This document shows, piece after piece, positions 50,678 through 63,041 of a stretch of 64,000 bases of DNA. This DNA comes from Kalaharituber pfeilii (lineage: Eukaryota; Ascomycota; Pezizomycetes; Pezizales; Pezizaceae). Position 1 is the stretch's first letter; each line of letters starts with the position of its first letter. The stretch covers positions 1,116,001 to 1,180,000 of the forward strand of contig WHUZ01000013.1 in assembly GCA_015179045.1 (NCBI GenBank). The letters are read 5' to 3'. Below the pieces are notes generated by a model. That model worked only from the letters and a program-made list of their open reading frames with translations. It did no database searches and was not told where the DNA came from. Position numbers and translations under genes: made by a program.

Positions 50678-52054
50678 CTATTGACTGCAATTAATAGTTC
50701 CGTAGCCTCCTGTTGACACCGTTATATTGGCGGCGTTCCCAACTGCGGATCCCACTCCCAATAGACGCTCCGAGGCCCCAACCATGCCTTTACCCTTAAC
50801 CCGACTCCAGCCAAGACGAAGCCGCTTACTTCCCTTGCTGGCAGCGGGCACTGTTGGCTCCGTCACAACAACCTTCGAGTCTTCTTCGCCATACCAGAAC
50901 CACTGAATGAAGATCATGCCATCTTGCAACAGCACGCCGCTAGCTCCCAAAAAGAACGGCAAGGTTTTTGCCCACCATTCTGCTCTCTTGCTGCCTTTAG
51001 GGCCTGCAATCCCGCCACCGCCATAGGGTTCATAATCACTCCATCCTAATGGGTTGGTCAAGAGAGAAGTAGAGTAAAAGAGGTTTCCAAAGAAGGCGGC
51101 AACGAAAAGCATGATACTGAGTCCGGAAGTAGAACGGCGAGTATAATTCTTGTATAGTTGAGGTATACGGGAGGTACAGTATCTATACACGGTGTTAGAA
51201 TAGGAAATATGAGGTATAATCGGAAAAGGACTTTACAATGATGTGCTAACCCAGGACAGAATTACTCCAAAGGCATCGACATTAAGCCAATCCTCCGACA
51301 TGTTCGATTCATGGACCCACGAGGGATTGTCCTCAATGGTCGCGCCAGTCACAGATGCAAACGGGGATACATCTTTTCTGCGGCCTAAGCTCTGTTCCGG
51401 GTATGCTGACGTTAATGCCACCAGTGTGGCGAACATAAACACTGCTTGGGCTGCGTTTCGGCCCATCCCGATTCCGCTTCCGTTGCTGTACGCTCGCTTC
51501 TTCTTCGTTTCGTCAATACTGGAACTAGCGTAGCTGCTAGCAAGACTGCTAGGTCCACTTTCGGGCGGGCTCAGGCTTAATCCCTCGATAATTACCGCCT
51601 TTCTCTCATCATATTTCCCTTCGTCATTGACATAGACAATTGCCGGTACTTCAATATATCCCAATACTTTCCGCCCCATGCCAAATACACCATAATAAAG
51701 GAACTGCGCCATGAGGATGAAGTCGACAGAAACATAATATGCTCCAATGGCCTGTTGGAAGAACATTTGATTTAATATGATCGCTCCAATAAAATTACAT
51801 ATGTCGCCGAGGAACCAGTTTAAGAGAAATAATGGCGACAGTCCCTCAACGGATTGGTTTTTGTAGTTTTTGACAAGCTGTGGAATTTGGCTGAATAACC
51901 ATGATGTTATTGACAGGAGCCCTAGCACCGACGAGACGAGCGATAAGGGAGTTGGAATGCATGTTTGGAACAAAATGGAGAGCTGAACAAGGTATTGATG
52001 GCTGGGTGAACAGTGGTCTGGCAAAGGGGATGCATCCATAGGAAATTTATCCAT
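50678..52054 (-). CDS. PQ-loop vacuolar basic amino-acid transporter (Ypq/Rtc2 family)
   Basis: Seven-helix exporter of cationic amino acids from the vacuole or lysosome (PQLC2/Ypq family). Exons 52054-51237 and 51182-50678, with a 54-nt intron (GTAAAG donor, TT/A split codon), give 440 residues. The two diagnostic PQ-loop repeats are SQIPQLVKNYKNQSVEGLS (Pro58-Gln59) and SRIPQLYKNYTRRSTSGLS (Pro280-Gln281); the second is completed only by splicing. The first repeat is followed by LFLLNWFLGDICNFIGA and YVSVDFILMAQFLYYG, the second by FFGNLFYSTSLL and a C-terminal helix FFLGASGVLLQDGMIFIQWF. A 130-residue hydrophilic loop with Ser-rich and Pro-rich stretches separates the repeats, as in the fungal members. 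The cytosolic tail is basic. The substrate is assigned by family only. Confidence 0.92.
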
Positions 52055-55000
52055 GGTTGATTCTATTGTGAGACAATCTAGAGAAGGAAGAAGAGAGGAA
52101 AGAGGAGGGCATTAAGAAAGAGGACTTTGGGATAGATAAACAAGATGTCGGAGTTAATATGGGGCATAAGCACCCTGGCATGGTCTAGTGGATAGCGTCA
52201 AGGGCGTGCAGGCTGGTGGCTTATACCTTATCTGCGACAGACCTGGTTACCCCAGGCGGAGAAAGTTGGGAGTCTAATGATCGAATAAGAGAAAGCTCAG
52301 AGACCAGATAAATATCCGATGCTCCGCTGAGCTGGAATTTTAGGAGGCAGGCAGTGGCATTCAATATAAACAGATTTGGCCAAACAAGCACGAGATACGG
52401 CGAGACCTCTGAGGATAGTGACCCTGTCAGGCCGAAGCAGTTTCGCTGCTGGTACCCGCGTGGCCGCACTCTAATTGTTTAGGCTTCTGGGTCGCTGTTC
52501 GTCGTTGTCAGCTGGATGATGTCTGTCAGGTGTTTCTGTGCCTTTCCCGTATTCGCTTGGGCGCCCTGATCAGGCAGTTTGTGCAGGCGGCCCAGTTGCT
52601 AGTCTAAGATTCAAAATGTGCCCGATTCCTTCACAACAGCAGAGACCGCTCAAGCAAAAGAGCAAGCGGTTGGAACAAAAGGAAGCAACAGCAGCCAGTG
52701 ACAGAAACACAGTCCCCAGCAAGCACTCACACGCCCAGTAAGGTACAGCTAGGAAGCTCTCAACAGCCCCCTCTTTGCAGGGACCACCGCTCAGCCGTCC
52801 AATGCGCTTGGTCAACTTCCACACAGGAGTTGGCTGTTTCTTCGTTTAGCTCTCCCGTTTTGGGGGGGTACCTTGCCTATCTCTTTACACGCTGCTCCCA
52901 CAGCGGCCGGTGATGTAGAGGGCCCCAGGCGATTGGGTCTGGGGGGATGGGGGGGAGGATGGGGCAATGGGGGAGAAGGCAGGGGGACGGGGAGGGGAGG
53001 GGAGGGAAGGGGGAGGGGGACGGGGACGGGGAGGGGGACGGGGAGGGGAGGGGGAGGGCTCGATCGATCTCGATGAGGGCCCTTGGCTGTGCTCTGGCGG
53101 GCGCGCTCAACCCCTGCTTCTTTGGGTAGTTGGACTATCCGCGTCGCCAAACCCAAAAGTGGTTACCGATAACGTAACGGGAAGGTGAAGCACGAGACGG
53201 GCTGCGAGCTACGGACGGGCGGGGCAGGGCAGCGCAAGGCAGCGCTGCTGGACGCTTTCTGAACTACCTGGCGCTGTGTCCCAACGGGGGGAGAGGAGGG
53301 ACTGCTGCTGATGCGTACTGCGGCGTGCTGTGGAGCAAGTTACATGTAGTTCGTAAGAAAGTAGCCTCCAGCAGCGAGAGCAGAGTGCGTCGTATATATT
53401 TCCCTCCAATCGAGGGGTGTATTCGCGCCTGCGGCGGTGCGCAGGCGGGCCTGGCCTGGAATGCCTGCGGTCATGTTGTGTGAGCATGCGCGGAGCCATA
53501 CATTCCTTCCGGGCTGATAAGGGCGACCGCCATTCTGCAGAACTCAGCTCGACGCGGCCCCGGAAGTACCTGCGCGCAGCGTTTACTTGGCGGATACCCA
53601 GGCCAGCTGTCCGCAAGTCGTGCGAGCATAATTCACCGCCGCCGACAATTGCAAGCCGTGCCAGCGTAATCCGCCCGTTCTGGGAGCTTGCTCTCGTAGC
53701 TTTGCAATTGCCAGGCCAGTATTGGGCAGTCCACCAGGCCTCTCCCCACCCGTCTCATCTCTCTCGGAGAAAGTCGGCCCCCTCCCAGACGGAGCCAGGC
53801 TACTATGGTTAACTATGGTTTAGCCTCTGCTAGCTGTTTTATGCAATCCGTGTCGAAAACACCCCTCCCCCTCCCCCCGTCCGCTCGTCCCAAGAATGCT
53901 CGCGTGAGCAGTCCAGATGCGCGCTACTAGTAGCCTCGTACTCCACAGAGGAAGTCATCAGGGTGACAGGCGCGGGTGACTCCGTGTTCATCCACCCCCC
54001 TCATTCCTTGACTAGGGCTTATTTAAATCATCCAATATACTGTATGATAGCTACTCTCATCCTGCTAGCTCTGTCAGAGAGTTACTGCAGGATGCTTCCA
54101 TATGACATCCTGAGATAGATAAAGGGGTGAGCTTCCAGGCGTGCATTGTCGCACGCGAGCTTTATCTCGAGGTAGCGGTAGTGCACCAGAGATAAGGGCA
54201 ATCCCAGCTTTGCGTGCACTTGAGCACAAGATACTCACAATACTAGTGTTAGCATGGTGTCCAACTTAGCTTGTGTTCCAGCAGCAGGCACCCTGCGCAC
54301 AGCGCCATACCGTTGGCCCAAGCCTTCATGCTGATGAAATCATTGACATAACTACACACGCAAGCAAGTTATAGACTCCTCGGAAATAGTATTCAGAATA
54401 AAGTAAAGCGGGTGAACAAGATTAGATAGATAAATGGATAGATAGGCATCCTGGCGCCCAGCCAGGAAGGAACGACCGTTTGCAGATTTGCAGGATTTTC
54501 GGTGACCTTGCTGCTTCAGCTTGTCTTCCGTTTCCTACTCTCGCAACGGGGTTTTTTTTTTTTTTTTTTTGTTGGGTTTTTATGATCCCCTCCCTCTCCT
54601 CCCATATTCTGCATCCTTGCTTGCTCTGGCGTGCCCCTTGCGCCGAGGATCATGCGCTCATCGAGTCTTGCCAAGAGATAAGAAGCGGAAGCAAGAAGGC
54701 TTTGTTGTTTTTTGCGTATTTTTATTTTTATTTTTATTTTTTTTTTTGATTGGCAATCCTTATCGGTCCAAGCTGAAAGGTCTCTGCTGATTGGGTGCAG
54801 ACGTCATACATTCTCGAGATCAGTGTAGAGGTTTTGGAACAATGAGAATGGATACAGTATCATAACTCGCATGGATGTGGGGGCACAACCATACTATGGG
54901 GGCAGGCCGTGAAACTCTAGGGATCACAGCAATGTTGCGGTCTTGGCAGGCATATGCATATAAGCAAGCAAAAGCAATCCTTAAAGATGTAATCATGAAG

Positions 55001-55508
55001 TGCAGCGCTGGCGATAGTACCTCATTGGGGTAAAGACAAGCCCCTCTTGAGTTGTATGAGGGTCTACTAGCACGCCGCCTCTCCAACTATCTTTACGGGG
55101 ACGCTAGGTACTTCACCTTCCTTCCCTACTTCACAAGTAGTAATAAAATATCCTGAAAGTGCAGGCGGGGCAAGCCCAGGTGAACCCATGTACATTTGGG
55201 CATGAGATCGAGTACTCTCCATAGCAAAGTTTAAGGTGACGTTAGCTGGACCCCGATTTACAGCAAAAGAAAAAAAGGAACATTAATGCATATGGTGAAA
55301 AAAAAAACTCAACCTCCCAGCCCCGCCATCTAGACATATTGGAAACAGTACTCGGGGTCAAGGGTAAATCTTCAGGAGCGCTATGCACTGCATTGCCAAG
55401 CTTCCTCTAGGTGGACAACAACACAAATTAACTATAATTTAGACGTGTCGCTAAACACTTAGTGTCAACAGAGCTATATTACCGGAACGCGCATAAGTTA
55501 CAGCAGCA
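52055..55508. other. intergenic, G-rich tract
   Basis: No gene recognised. A tRNA-like A box, TGGTCTAGTGG, sits at 52181-52191 without a matching B box. The main feature is a G-rich tract at about 52935-53065. A T run is at 54551-54570. Confidence 0.5.
52935..53065 (+). repeat. G-rich low-complexity tract (quadruplex-prone)
   Basis: About 130 nt made almost only of runs of 3-7 G separated by single A, GA, CG or T, such as GGGGACGGGGACGGGGAGGG. Many consecutive G runs could fold as G-quadruplexes on the plus strand. The reading frames across it (Gly/Arg-rich or Pro/Ser-rich) are composition artefacts. Confidence 0.85.
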
Positions 55509-55775
55509 ATGAAGCTACGAGGAACCCGAAAAGATAATTTTGGCAGTCCGAGCAAGTTCCGGAATAGAGAGACTACACGAGGCGAGCGTCTTAGAATTAT
55601 CACACTACGTGACGATGCAAATCTGCTGTCAGATTAAGGACAGGGAGGTACTGAAGGAAAAGCTACAAGAGGAATGGGAAAAAATAACGAAGGAGATGTT
55701 GGTGTCATTAGTTAGGAGTATGCCAGATAGACTCTGAGCTATTATTGCTGCTGGTGGGGCTGCGACACCTTATTA
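55509..55775 (+). pseudogene. internally deleted Tc1/mariner-type transposase
   Basis: An ATG at 55509 opens a 42-codon frame containing RNRETTRGERLRIITLRDD, resembling the start of the N-terminal helix-turn-helix of Tc1/mariner transposases, ended by TAA at 55635-55637. A second frame then gives KLQEEWEKITKEMLVSLVRS and MPDRL, a stop, then AIIAAGGAATPY and TAA. This matches the usual C-terminus of these transposases (W-x-x-I...L-V-x-S-M-P-x-R...A-x-I-x-A-x-G-G-x-T-x-Y). The whole catalytic DDE domain between the two ends is missing, so only the ends remain. I did not find clear terminal inverted repeats around it. Confidence 0.65.
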
Positions 55776-57170
55776 ATTTAATGATAGAAGTTTTTGTATG
55801 TAAATCCCATATAAAGTTCTGAAGACTTTTGTTCGATTATCCATGCTATGTTGCGTTGCTATGGGGCATCTGCAAGACGCAGCTCTTATGCATCTGAAGG
55901 CTAACCCTGACCCCCGAGTACGTCTATACATTGCTAGAAACGAATCTACCAGGGAAAGGTAAAGTGAAACAAAGCAGAAGAGCTCAGATAGAATGTCCTT
56001 TACAGCCGCGGAGCGGGCCTGTATGGATATGGAAGGTAGGATTCATTGTAGGTACTAGCATCCACCAGGGTTCAATTCAATTCGTGATTGAGGCACAATA
56101 TAGTACAGCCGTACGTATGTACCCCACTATAAATTGCTTATTGTTTTCGTTTTCTTCTTCTTATTGTGATTTCGCGAATGCTTTCTCGAGCATTCTGCTA
56201 GCCATAATACCGAATCCGACTGAGGGCTCTGATTTACAGTACTCTATTTTGCGACAAAAGCGCAGGGTCCTAGCATATGACGTCTGCGCCAGTATCAAAA
56301 TGTCAGTATCGTGCAAGGTGTGCGACTATATATAGAAAGTTGGCGGGGCAACGCGGGCGACGCAGGGCAGATATGGGGGAACGAAAACAGGCAAAACTGC
56401 ATTGTTCTACTTGATTTTTTTTTTTTGTTAATATTTTATTTTTCTTTTCTCTTTCACCATATATTGCTCATATATACCCGCGCGTACATTTGAGGAGATG
56501 GGGACACTAGCTACAACTTACGGAACTCCAGAGATGAATTGGTTTTGGAAATGAGTTTAACAAAGGGAATGATGGGTGATTATTAAAAAAGAAAAAGAAA
56601 GAAGAAGAGGATTAAATTCAGGGCTCCTCTCAACAAATAGTATGGGGGTCATATCGGCTATTGGGGAAGGGTAGTTGGATGTTTATTCGCCCCTACGGGG
56701 GGCTATGAAGCTAGACTAATTTATTCGACGTTGCTCCAATGGCAGCTTTTATGAAGAGGTTCACTTACAGCGCAGTTGTTGGCTCGCTAAATTGGTATTG
56801 GTAGGGCGAAGGGTTCGTCGTAGTTGGGGGATAATACACCGGCTGAGAGAGTGCAGCTGCTGAGGCTACTTAGTATTCAGAATACATTGCTTCGTAGAAA
56901 ATAAATGATTGGATTGAAACTTCCTCTTACTAAACCTCCATAAGATCTAATAAAGGTAACCAGCTGATAATCATCAAAGCACGTGCTGATAAGAATTTCT
57001 GATAAGCTATTCTCCTAAGCACGTGCCAAATGCCAAGAACACCTGAGCCCAACAATTGTCATGCCTCTGCAAATATATATGCTGCAAACAGTAGTGGATA
57101 AAACTTGAGATTGAAGGCTGGGAACATCCATCGTCCAGGTATCAAAGCGGAGAGCCAAAAAACAGTCATC
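55776..57170. other. intergenic, upstream of TMA64
   Basis: No gene recognised. Two CACGTG boxes (56980-56985 and 57020-57025) lie within 200 nt of the eIF2D start codon, each preceded by AAG, and may be bHLH-factor sites. Confidence 0.5.
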
Positions 57171-59429
57171 ATGTTCAAGAAGAAACCTCAGGTATGTGCG
57201 TCCTAAGCGTCTTTACTTATATCTACCACAATTTCCAGACCTTCCCACTACATTATCTCGTGGCCTCGCCTCGATCTTCATTCCCCCTCTCCCCTACGGA
57301 GGCAGGACCTGCTGACCTCACAATCCCTGGAAACCATCTTGGCAATTGCAGCTCAAACCATACACCGTCGTCCGCTCCTCTGACCGCCGTAAAATCGCCC
57401 AATCCATTATCGATGAATTTCACCCACCGCTTCCACAGTCCCAGGACACTGAATCCACGCTAACCGAGCTCCGGAACTCACTACTACCTGACGAAGCGAG
57501 CTCAGCGAAGTTCACGACGAGTTTAGGGCCCAATTTGGATACGGTTGCAGGGACGATATATTTTGGGGTGCATGCGGGCGATGCGAAGAAGAGGCCGCTG
57601 TGGGTGAAACTCGAGGGGTATATGTTGCCTACTGGTACGTGATGGGATTGGATTCATGTGAAGTGGATGATAGTCAAGGTGTTGTTGATAATGATGAATG
57701 CGGACTAAATTTTGACGGAGTGGGATAGTATATACGTTATGGAAGAACCCGAAACTACTGCCGCTGCTACATACACATCAGTCGGTCATGGAGAAGTTGT
57801 ATACGGGTGCTGACTTGATGATCCCCGGGCTAATCGGGCCACCGTTTCCTGCGGGAGCAGCCAAGGGCAAGCTGGTGGCTATTGCATCGAGTAAGAGTCC
57901 AACTGTTGCGTTGGCAGTGGGGATTGCAGAGATTGATGTGTCGGAATTGTCGAAAGTGGTGGGAGAGAAAGGGAAGGCGGTGAGAATCTTGCATTGGTAT
58001 GGGGATGAAATTTGGAGTCTGGGAGGGAGCGGAGGGGAGGCGCCGGAGAAGGTGGACTTTGGAGACGATGAGGAGGTGGTGAGAGAGGAAAAAGAGGAAG
58101 AGAAGGTAGAGGAAGGAAATGTAGAACAAAAGGTTGAAAGTGGTATGGAGAAGCTGACGGTTGAATATAAAGAGGGGCAAGGAGAAGAGAAGGAGGGTGA
58201 AATTGCGGAGGGTAGCAAGTCAGAGGATACTAAGCAGGGAGAAGCAGAGCCAGCCCCGGAGAAGGAGCTGACCACGAAAGGTAACGATACGGATGCCATT
58301 GTTTATACTCGTTTCACTAACTTGGTTAGATATCGATGCGGCTTTCGTTCATGCCGCCCTATACGGAATCCATAGCCATATTGCAAAGAAATCAAATACG
58401 AGCCTACAATTCCCAATCACCTCTAGCGTTTTCATATCCAATTTTGTCCTCCCATTCTTACCCCCCCCTTCCCATTTCAACGCAGAAACAGGCTCTATGT
58501 GCATTGTGCATCCGTCACTACAACTTAAAAAAACATCCTGGAAAAATGCGGCTAAATTCTTGAAGCAGCTCGATAAAGATAAATTGATCAAAAGCAAGAC
58601 ACGAGGGGGAGGGGAGGTTGTTGTACAGGATATTGATTGGAGCGATGACAGGGTTAAGAACTTTACGCCATATAAGCTTCCAATTCCGGCTCCTGCAGAC
58701 GAACACTCAGGTCTCTCAGGGGGAGGTCAAAAGAGTGGAGCCCCCGCGCCAGCTGGCCCGCTAAGAGTACTAGAGTTATACAAGCCCTCTTCCAGCATAT
58801 TCCCAATCCTCGGGGCAGTCAAGGCTGAGAGGAAGGAATTCTACACCTCTCAGAAACTACGGTCCCTTCTGACGGCATACCTTGAAACCGAAACCGAGAC
58901 TGTTCCCACCAACAAGCGCCTCGTTAAAGTCAACCCCGTCATCGCTGACTCCTTACTTAACTCCTCCCGCGAAGACACTGAGATCCTCTCCCAAGGCGTC
59001 GTCAAACGAGACCTGCTTGCCGAACGCTTTGTTCAAGCCTGCTCACCCTACTACGTCGTCCTTCGCCCCGGCGAAGAATACCCTAACGGGGGCCTCAAAC
59101 CTCACGCAGGCCCGCCTCCAAAAGTTACCGTTCTTCTTGAATCAAAACGGATGAAGAACACGACCAAGGTCACAGGCTTGGAGGCGTTTAAGATTGACTT
59201 GCAAGAGTTTAGGGAGGAGTTGAAGAGGGTGTGTGCGGGGAGTACATCCGTGAGTCAGGTGCAGGGGTCGAGTCCGAAGAATCCGCTGATGGAGGTCATG
59301 GTGCAGGGGGCGCATGAGAAGGCAGTGAAGGATGCCGTAGTGGAGAGGGGGGTGCCAGGGAAGTGTGTAGTAGTAGTAGATAAGAGAGGAGGGAATAAAG
59401 CGAAAGGATCAGGGCCGAAGGAGGGGTGA
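57171..59429 (+). CDS. TMA64: translation factor eIF2D / Tma64 (ligatin)
   Basis: A ribosome-binding factor that promotes release of deacylated tRNA and mRNA from post-termination 40S subunits (recycling), and can deliver tRNA without GTP. Exons 57171-57191, 57352-57634, 57729-58280 and 58330-59429 join in frame to 651 residues. The 7-codon first exon MFKKKPQ continues into LKPYTVVRSSDRRKIAQ, the family's N-terminus. The PUA domain (about 100-190) has YTLWKNPKLLPLL, GADLMIPGL and ALAVGIAEID. An acidic Glu/Lys-rich insert (about 215-280) follows. The SWIB/MDM2-like region contains DIDAAFVHAALYGI and LQLKKTSWKNAAKFLKQL. The C-terminal SUI1 domain has TKVTGLEAFKIDLQEF and PLMEVMVQGAHEKAVKDAV. 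The smallest intron is 49 nt. The segment between FLPPPSHF and LQLKKTS is slightly longer than usual. Confidence 0.95.
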
Positions 59430-60383
59430 GTAGAATGGTGGGAAGCGGGGGAATTGGGGGGAGAGGAGGAGAGGTTACATATGTGATTCTTCGCAGGTCA
59501 ATTGCGAATTTTGCAGTTCAGGGCTTTCATATTTTTATATTCTGGCATTATATTGCGATGAGTGTTTGCGGGAGGTAATTGTCGCTTTAGCTGCGAAGAC
59601 TCAACTTATGCACAAGATTCTCAATTGATTCACGCAAATGATTGCCAAAATCGGACGCATAATTGTAGGCAGGTGCATGTTCGCTTAATAGATGAGCACG
59701 AGACAAGTATGTGGTTGGTAGCTTAAAGAACTTAGATGTGAGCAATCCTACCAATGTACGCTCCGTAGGAGATGCCATGACGCTGCCATGGCGCCAAGAC
59801 TCTGCTACCGTCATTGTCAGTGAAGCAACATATAGAGTGCGCAGGATATGTATTGTATTATTCTTTTTCTGTCTCTCAACTTCTGCATAAACCAACGTAC
59901 AATATACGCTCCTAGCACCCCACATATATAGACATGAGCTGCAAGCAGATTGGTGCGAGTATGAGATTGCTAATTCCTACAGGGAAGGTATCCTTCTAGA
60001 TAGCTTGTCACGTGGAATATACTCATTCCACGATCTCAGCTCACGTGCTGTCCACATTCACGTAGCAATGACAGCTCACGTGATATATCCCGTGATCTTC
60101 ATTCCAACCCACGCACCCCCGCCACGGAGGATCGCCATTGCCTAACTGCAACAACGTGGTAACCCAGTGAAACGATGATCACCCTCGCCAATCACTCGAC
60201 TTTATTCCAGATAGCTAGTAACTACCCCCGTCCCATATACGCCATCGACGAAGCACATAATCGTCATCACAAACAACAGCAACAGCAGCAGCAACAAACA
60301 AACCAACGAGCTAACACACAAACTGACACTATAATACCAAACAGACCCACATTCAACTGGACATTTGAAGCAAAAACAAAACG
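59430..60383. other. intergenic between TMA64 and FN3K-like gene
   Basis: The probable promoter of the FN3K-like gene holds three CACGTG boxes (60009-60014, 60042-60047, 60077-60082) and a CAA/CAG-rich leader near 60270-60300. A 112-codon minus-strand frame at 59587-59925 has no recognisable motif and is not called. Confidence 0.6.
60009..60082. promoter_or_regulatory. triple CACGTG (E-box) cluster
   Basis: Three perfect CACGTG palindromes within 74 nt, about 300 nt upstream of the FN3K-like start codon. In fungi such boxes bind bHLH factors of the Cbf1 and Pho4 type. Function is inferred from the clustering only. Confidence 0.5.
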
Positions 60384-61785
60384 ATGCTTCCCTCCACAAC
60401 CCTCTCTTCCCATCCCATCCTCCTCTCCTGCCTTTCCCGCATCCTTAATCCGAAAAGCCCCCAGGACACAACGCAGTTCCTGCAACGATGGACCATCAAA
60501 GTTACTGTTCTAGGCGGCGGCAGCGGTTTCGCGAGCACGTTTAGGGTCATTGTGGAGAGCAGGAGCGGCACCGAAGCAGATGGGAAGGAGATGAGCGGAG
60601 CGGCGGGAAGGAAATGGGCTTGGTTCTTGAAGGTGGGAAAGGGAGAGGGGTTGATTAGAGGTGAGTTTGAGTGAATGAACCGAGTGTAAGGCTATAGGGC
60701 AGGGGCCGATGAAACGTTCAGGGTAAATGTTGAAGTTACTATTCCACGAAACGTATTATGTATACATAAAAATCACAATGATTCACTTTCTTTTTAACCT
60801 AGGCGAATTCTATTCCCTGAAAGCCATCCACCTCTCAGTTCCCTCCATCTGCCCCCTCCCATACTGCTATGGCGAGCTCCCCTCGAATGGCGCTCCTTCC
60901 ATATCTGAACCCACCTTCTATACTTCAGAAGTAGGGATGCCGCCCCTCCCTGAGCCCAACTCCCCGCTCCCGGAGACAGCAAGAAACGGCACCTGGTTCC
61001 TCCTCACAGACTTTATTTCCCCTCTCCCATCTTCCACGTCCTCTCTCCCGACGCAGGCCCGCCTAGCATACAAGCTCGCAAAGCTCCATACCATTCCGGT
61101 AGCGTCTTGTCCAGGATTCCCTGTCACCACGTACTGCGGCGATACGCCGCAGCCGAATGCCCCGACGGTGAGTGGGACATGGAGAGAGTTTTTTGCGGAA
61201 AGGAGGCTGTGCGCGGTGCTGGAACGGTGTCCGGGGGATGCGGAGGTACGGGGACTGGTGGGACGGATCTGCAAGGAGGTGATTCCGAGGCTACTTGGGA
61301 AGGAAGAAGAGGATGGGGAGAAGGATATGGTTGTCGTGCACGGGGATCTCTGGAGTGGGAATTACATGGCGGGCAGGATTGAGAGGGTACCGATTGATCC
61401 GCAGGGGGGTGCGGCGGAGCCGGAGGTGCTGGAAGGGGAATTTGTGTTTGATTCGTCGGTAGGTGCTCCAGAGATGGCGGCTGGGTACGTGCAATTGATG
61501 GTTGACGGATCATAGGCGTGCTATGGACCCCCTGCCTATGACTATGGGATTATGAACATGTTTGGCGGGTTCGGGGCAAGCTTTTGGACTGAGTATAGGA
61601 AATGTATGCGGGAGTTCTCTGGTACCACCACAGATAAGCGCGATGAGAAAGGAGATAAGGAGAGGGAAAAGTTGTATGAGCTATATCATCATCTAAATCA
61701 TTTTGCGATATTTGGCGGTGGGTACAGGAACGGGGCGGTGGTGATTATGAGGAGTTTGTTGGCAGAGGGTGGGAGAGGAGAGTAA
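60384..61785 (+). CDS. fructosamine-3-kinase / ketosamine-3-kinase family protein
   Basis: This family phosphorylates sugar adducts on glycated lysines, which makes them unstable and so repairs glycated proteins; fungal substrates are less well known. Exons 60384-60660, 60803-61458 and 61516-61785 join in frame to 400 residues. The N-terminal lobe shows VLGGGSGFASTFRV (Gly-rich), then WAWFLKVGKGEGLIRGEFYS across the first splice, with a lysine in the position expected to bind ATP. Next are LTDFISPLP and LAYKLAKLHTIPV. The catalytic loop VVVHGDLWSGNYM has the HGDLWSGN motif at residues 272-279, with Asp274 as the expected base. Exon 3 supplies CYGPPAYDYGIMNMFGGFG and the C-terminal LYELYHHLNHFAIFGGGYR. 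The 57-nt second intron removes an in-frame TAG. The active-site motifs are intact, so it should be functional. Confidence 0.93.
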
Positions 61786-63041
61786 GAATGAGAAATGGAC
61801 AGGAGAGCACGAGGAGGGGAGGCGAGGGAGAAGGAAGAGGGGAGGAAATAAAGGAAGAGGGTAGTGTGGTGCAATTGCCAGAAGCAGTAATCAGGGGCTC
61901 ACATAGGCCTTTTCCTATACAGGAAGAGGTTGAGTAAAAACAAATCAAGACGGAGAGTTATTTACGCACCCAATTTGGACTCAGTCATATTGAAGGTCTC
62001 GCACCTCCGGAACAGGGTATGTTCGCTGCGTAGGATTTTGTGTGAATGTATACACCAGAAGGCTTATAACGTGTATTAATGTAAAGCGCCTTCAAAACCC
62101 AGATTCTATCATTACCAATCGATCAAGTACCCATTTTCCCATATCATGCATGTACAGTATCTCGAACCCTACCACTTCTCCCTGTCACATACCCCGCGTT
62201 CGTCCGCGTAACTATGTATCCCCTCATCGCGAAAGAAGGGAAGGAGAGATGAAGGAAACAACTCATGGAGAGGCATCCATGTAGCTGGATAGATGTGACT
62301 AGTCATGATCGTTAAAACGAAATAACCACACAGCCGAACAAAGGCGGTAGGGTGAGAGATAAAAGGAAATGAAAGGAAAAAGAAAAAGAAAACGAAAAGG
62401 ACCGCTAAAAGAAACAAAGTAGATAACCATATAAAATTCGTGAAAGGACAATGCAGGCAGGCACCGGTTTAATCCCAAACAGAAAAACAGAAGCCAATCC
62501 GATACAAAACACCAAAAGGGGACAAAAATCGTGTGTTCGGTAGAGAATGGGAAAAAAGGAAAAAAGCCCAGAGACTGAGGTTAAGATTCGGAGAAAAAAA
62601 TAAATGCAGAAAAGAAAACAAATACTCAAAGAGGCAACGTTTTAAACTCTACCGAATAGGTATAAACAATCCCCCCGTATCTCTCCTGAAAACAAAACAA
62701 TCATATGGATAGCGGAACGAAAAGCAAATCGGGATAGAAAGGGAAAACAGGTACAAGATTATATGCATCAGAATTGCTCTGGGATGGTCCGTCACTGAAC
62801 CCTGTTTCTGCCATTGTGGAAATCCCGCATCTCCATCGTCGCTTAGGCCTTCATCTCCAATCCTAGATACTCCGATGACTGCATTTGTGGTTCTCGTTTG
62901 GCTAAAGGCCTAGTTTGGCTAATTAGATGTTTATCTCTTTTTTTCCCAGCGCCAATCCCGTTTCCAACCACACAACCAGCGCCAAGTACTTCTCTTCGGC
63001 CTTTTCCATAGCCACCACGATGACCACAAAAACCCCTTATG
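61786..63041. other. intergenic between convergent genes
   Basis: 3' flanks of the FN3K-like and Pho80-like genes. It contains a purine-rich stretch at 61780-61860 and A/G-rich DNA at 62340-62760, with no recognisable gene on either strand. Confidence 0.55.

Noticed and set aside
52812..53188. Frames rich in Gly/Arg or Pro/Ser on both strands
   Set aside because: Artefacts of the G-rich tract.
57778..58299. 173-codon minus-strand Ser/Phe-rich frame
   Set aside because: Antisense shadow of the acidic TMA64 exon.
59587..59925. 112-codon minus-strand frame
   Set aside because: No motif, no splice support, and it sits in a short spacer between two plus-strand genes.
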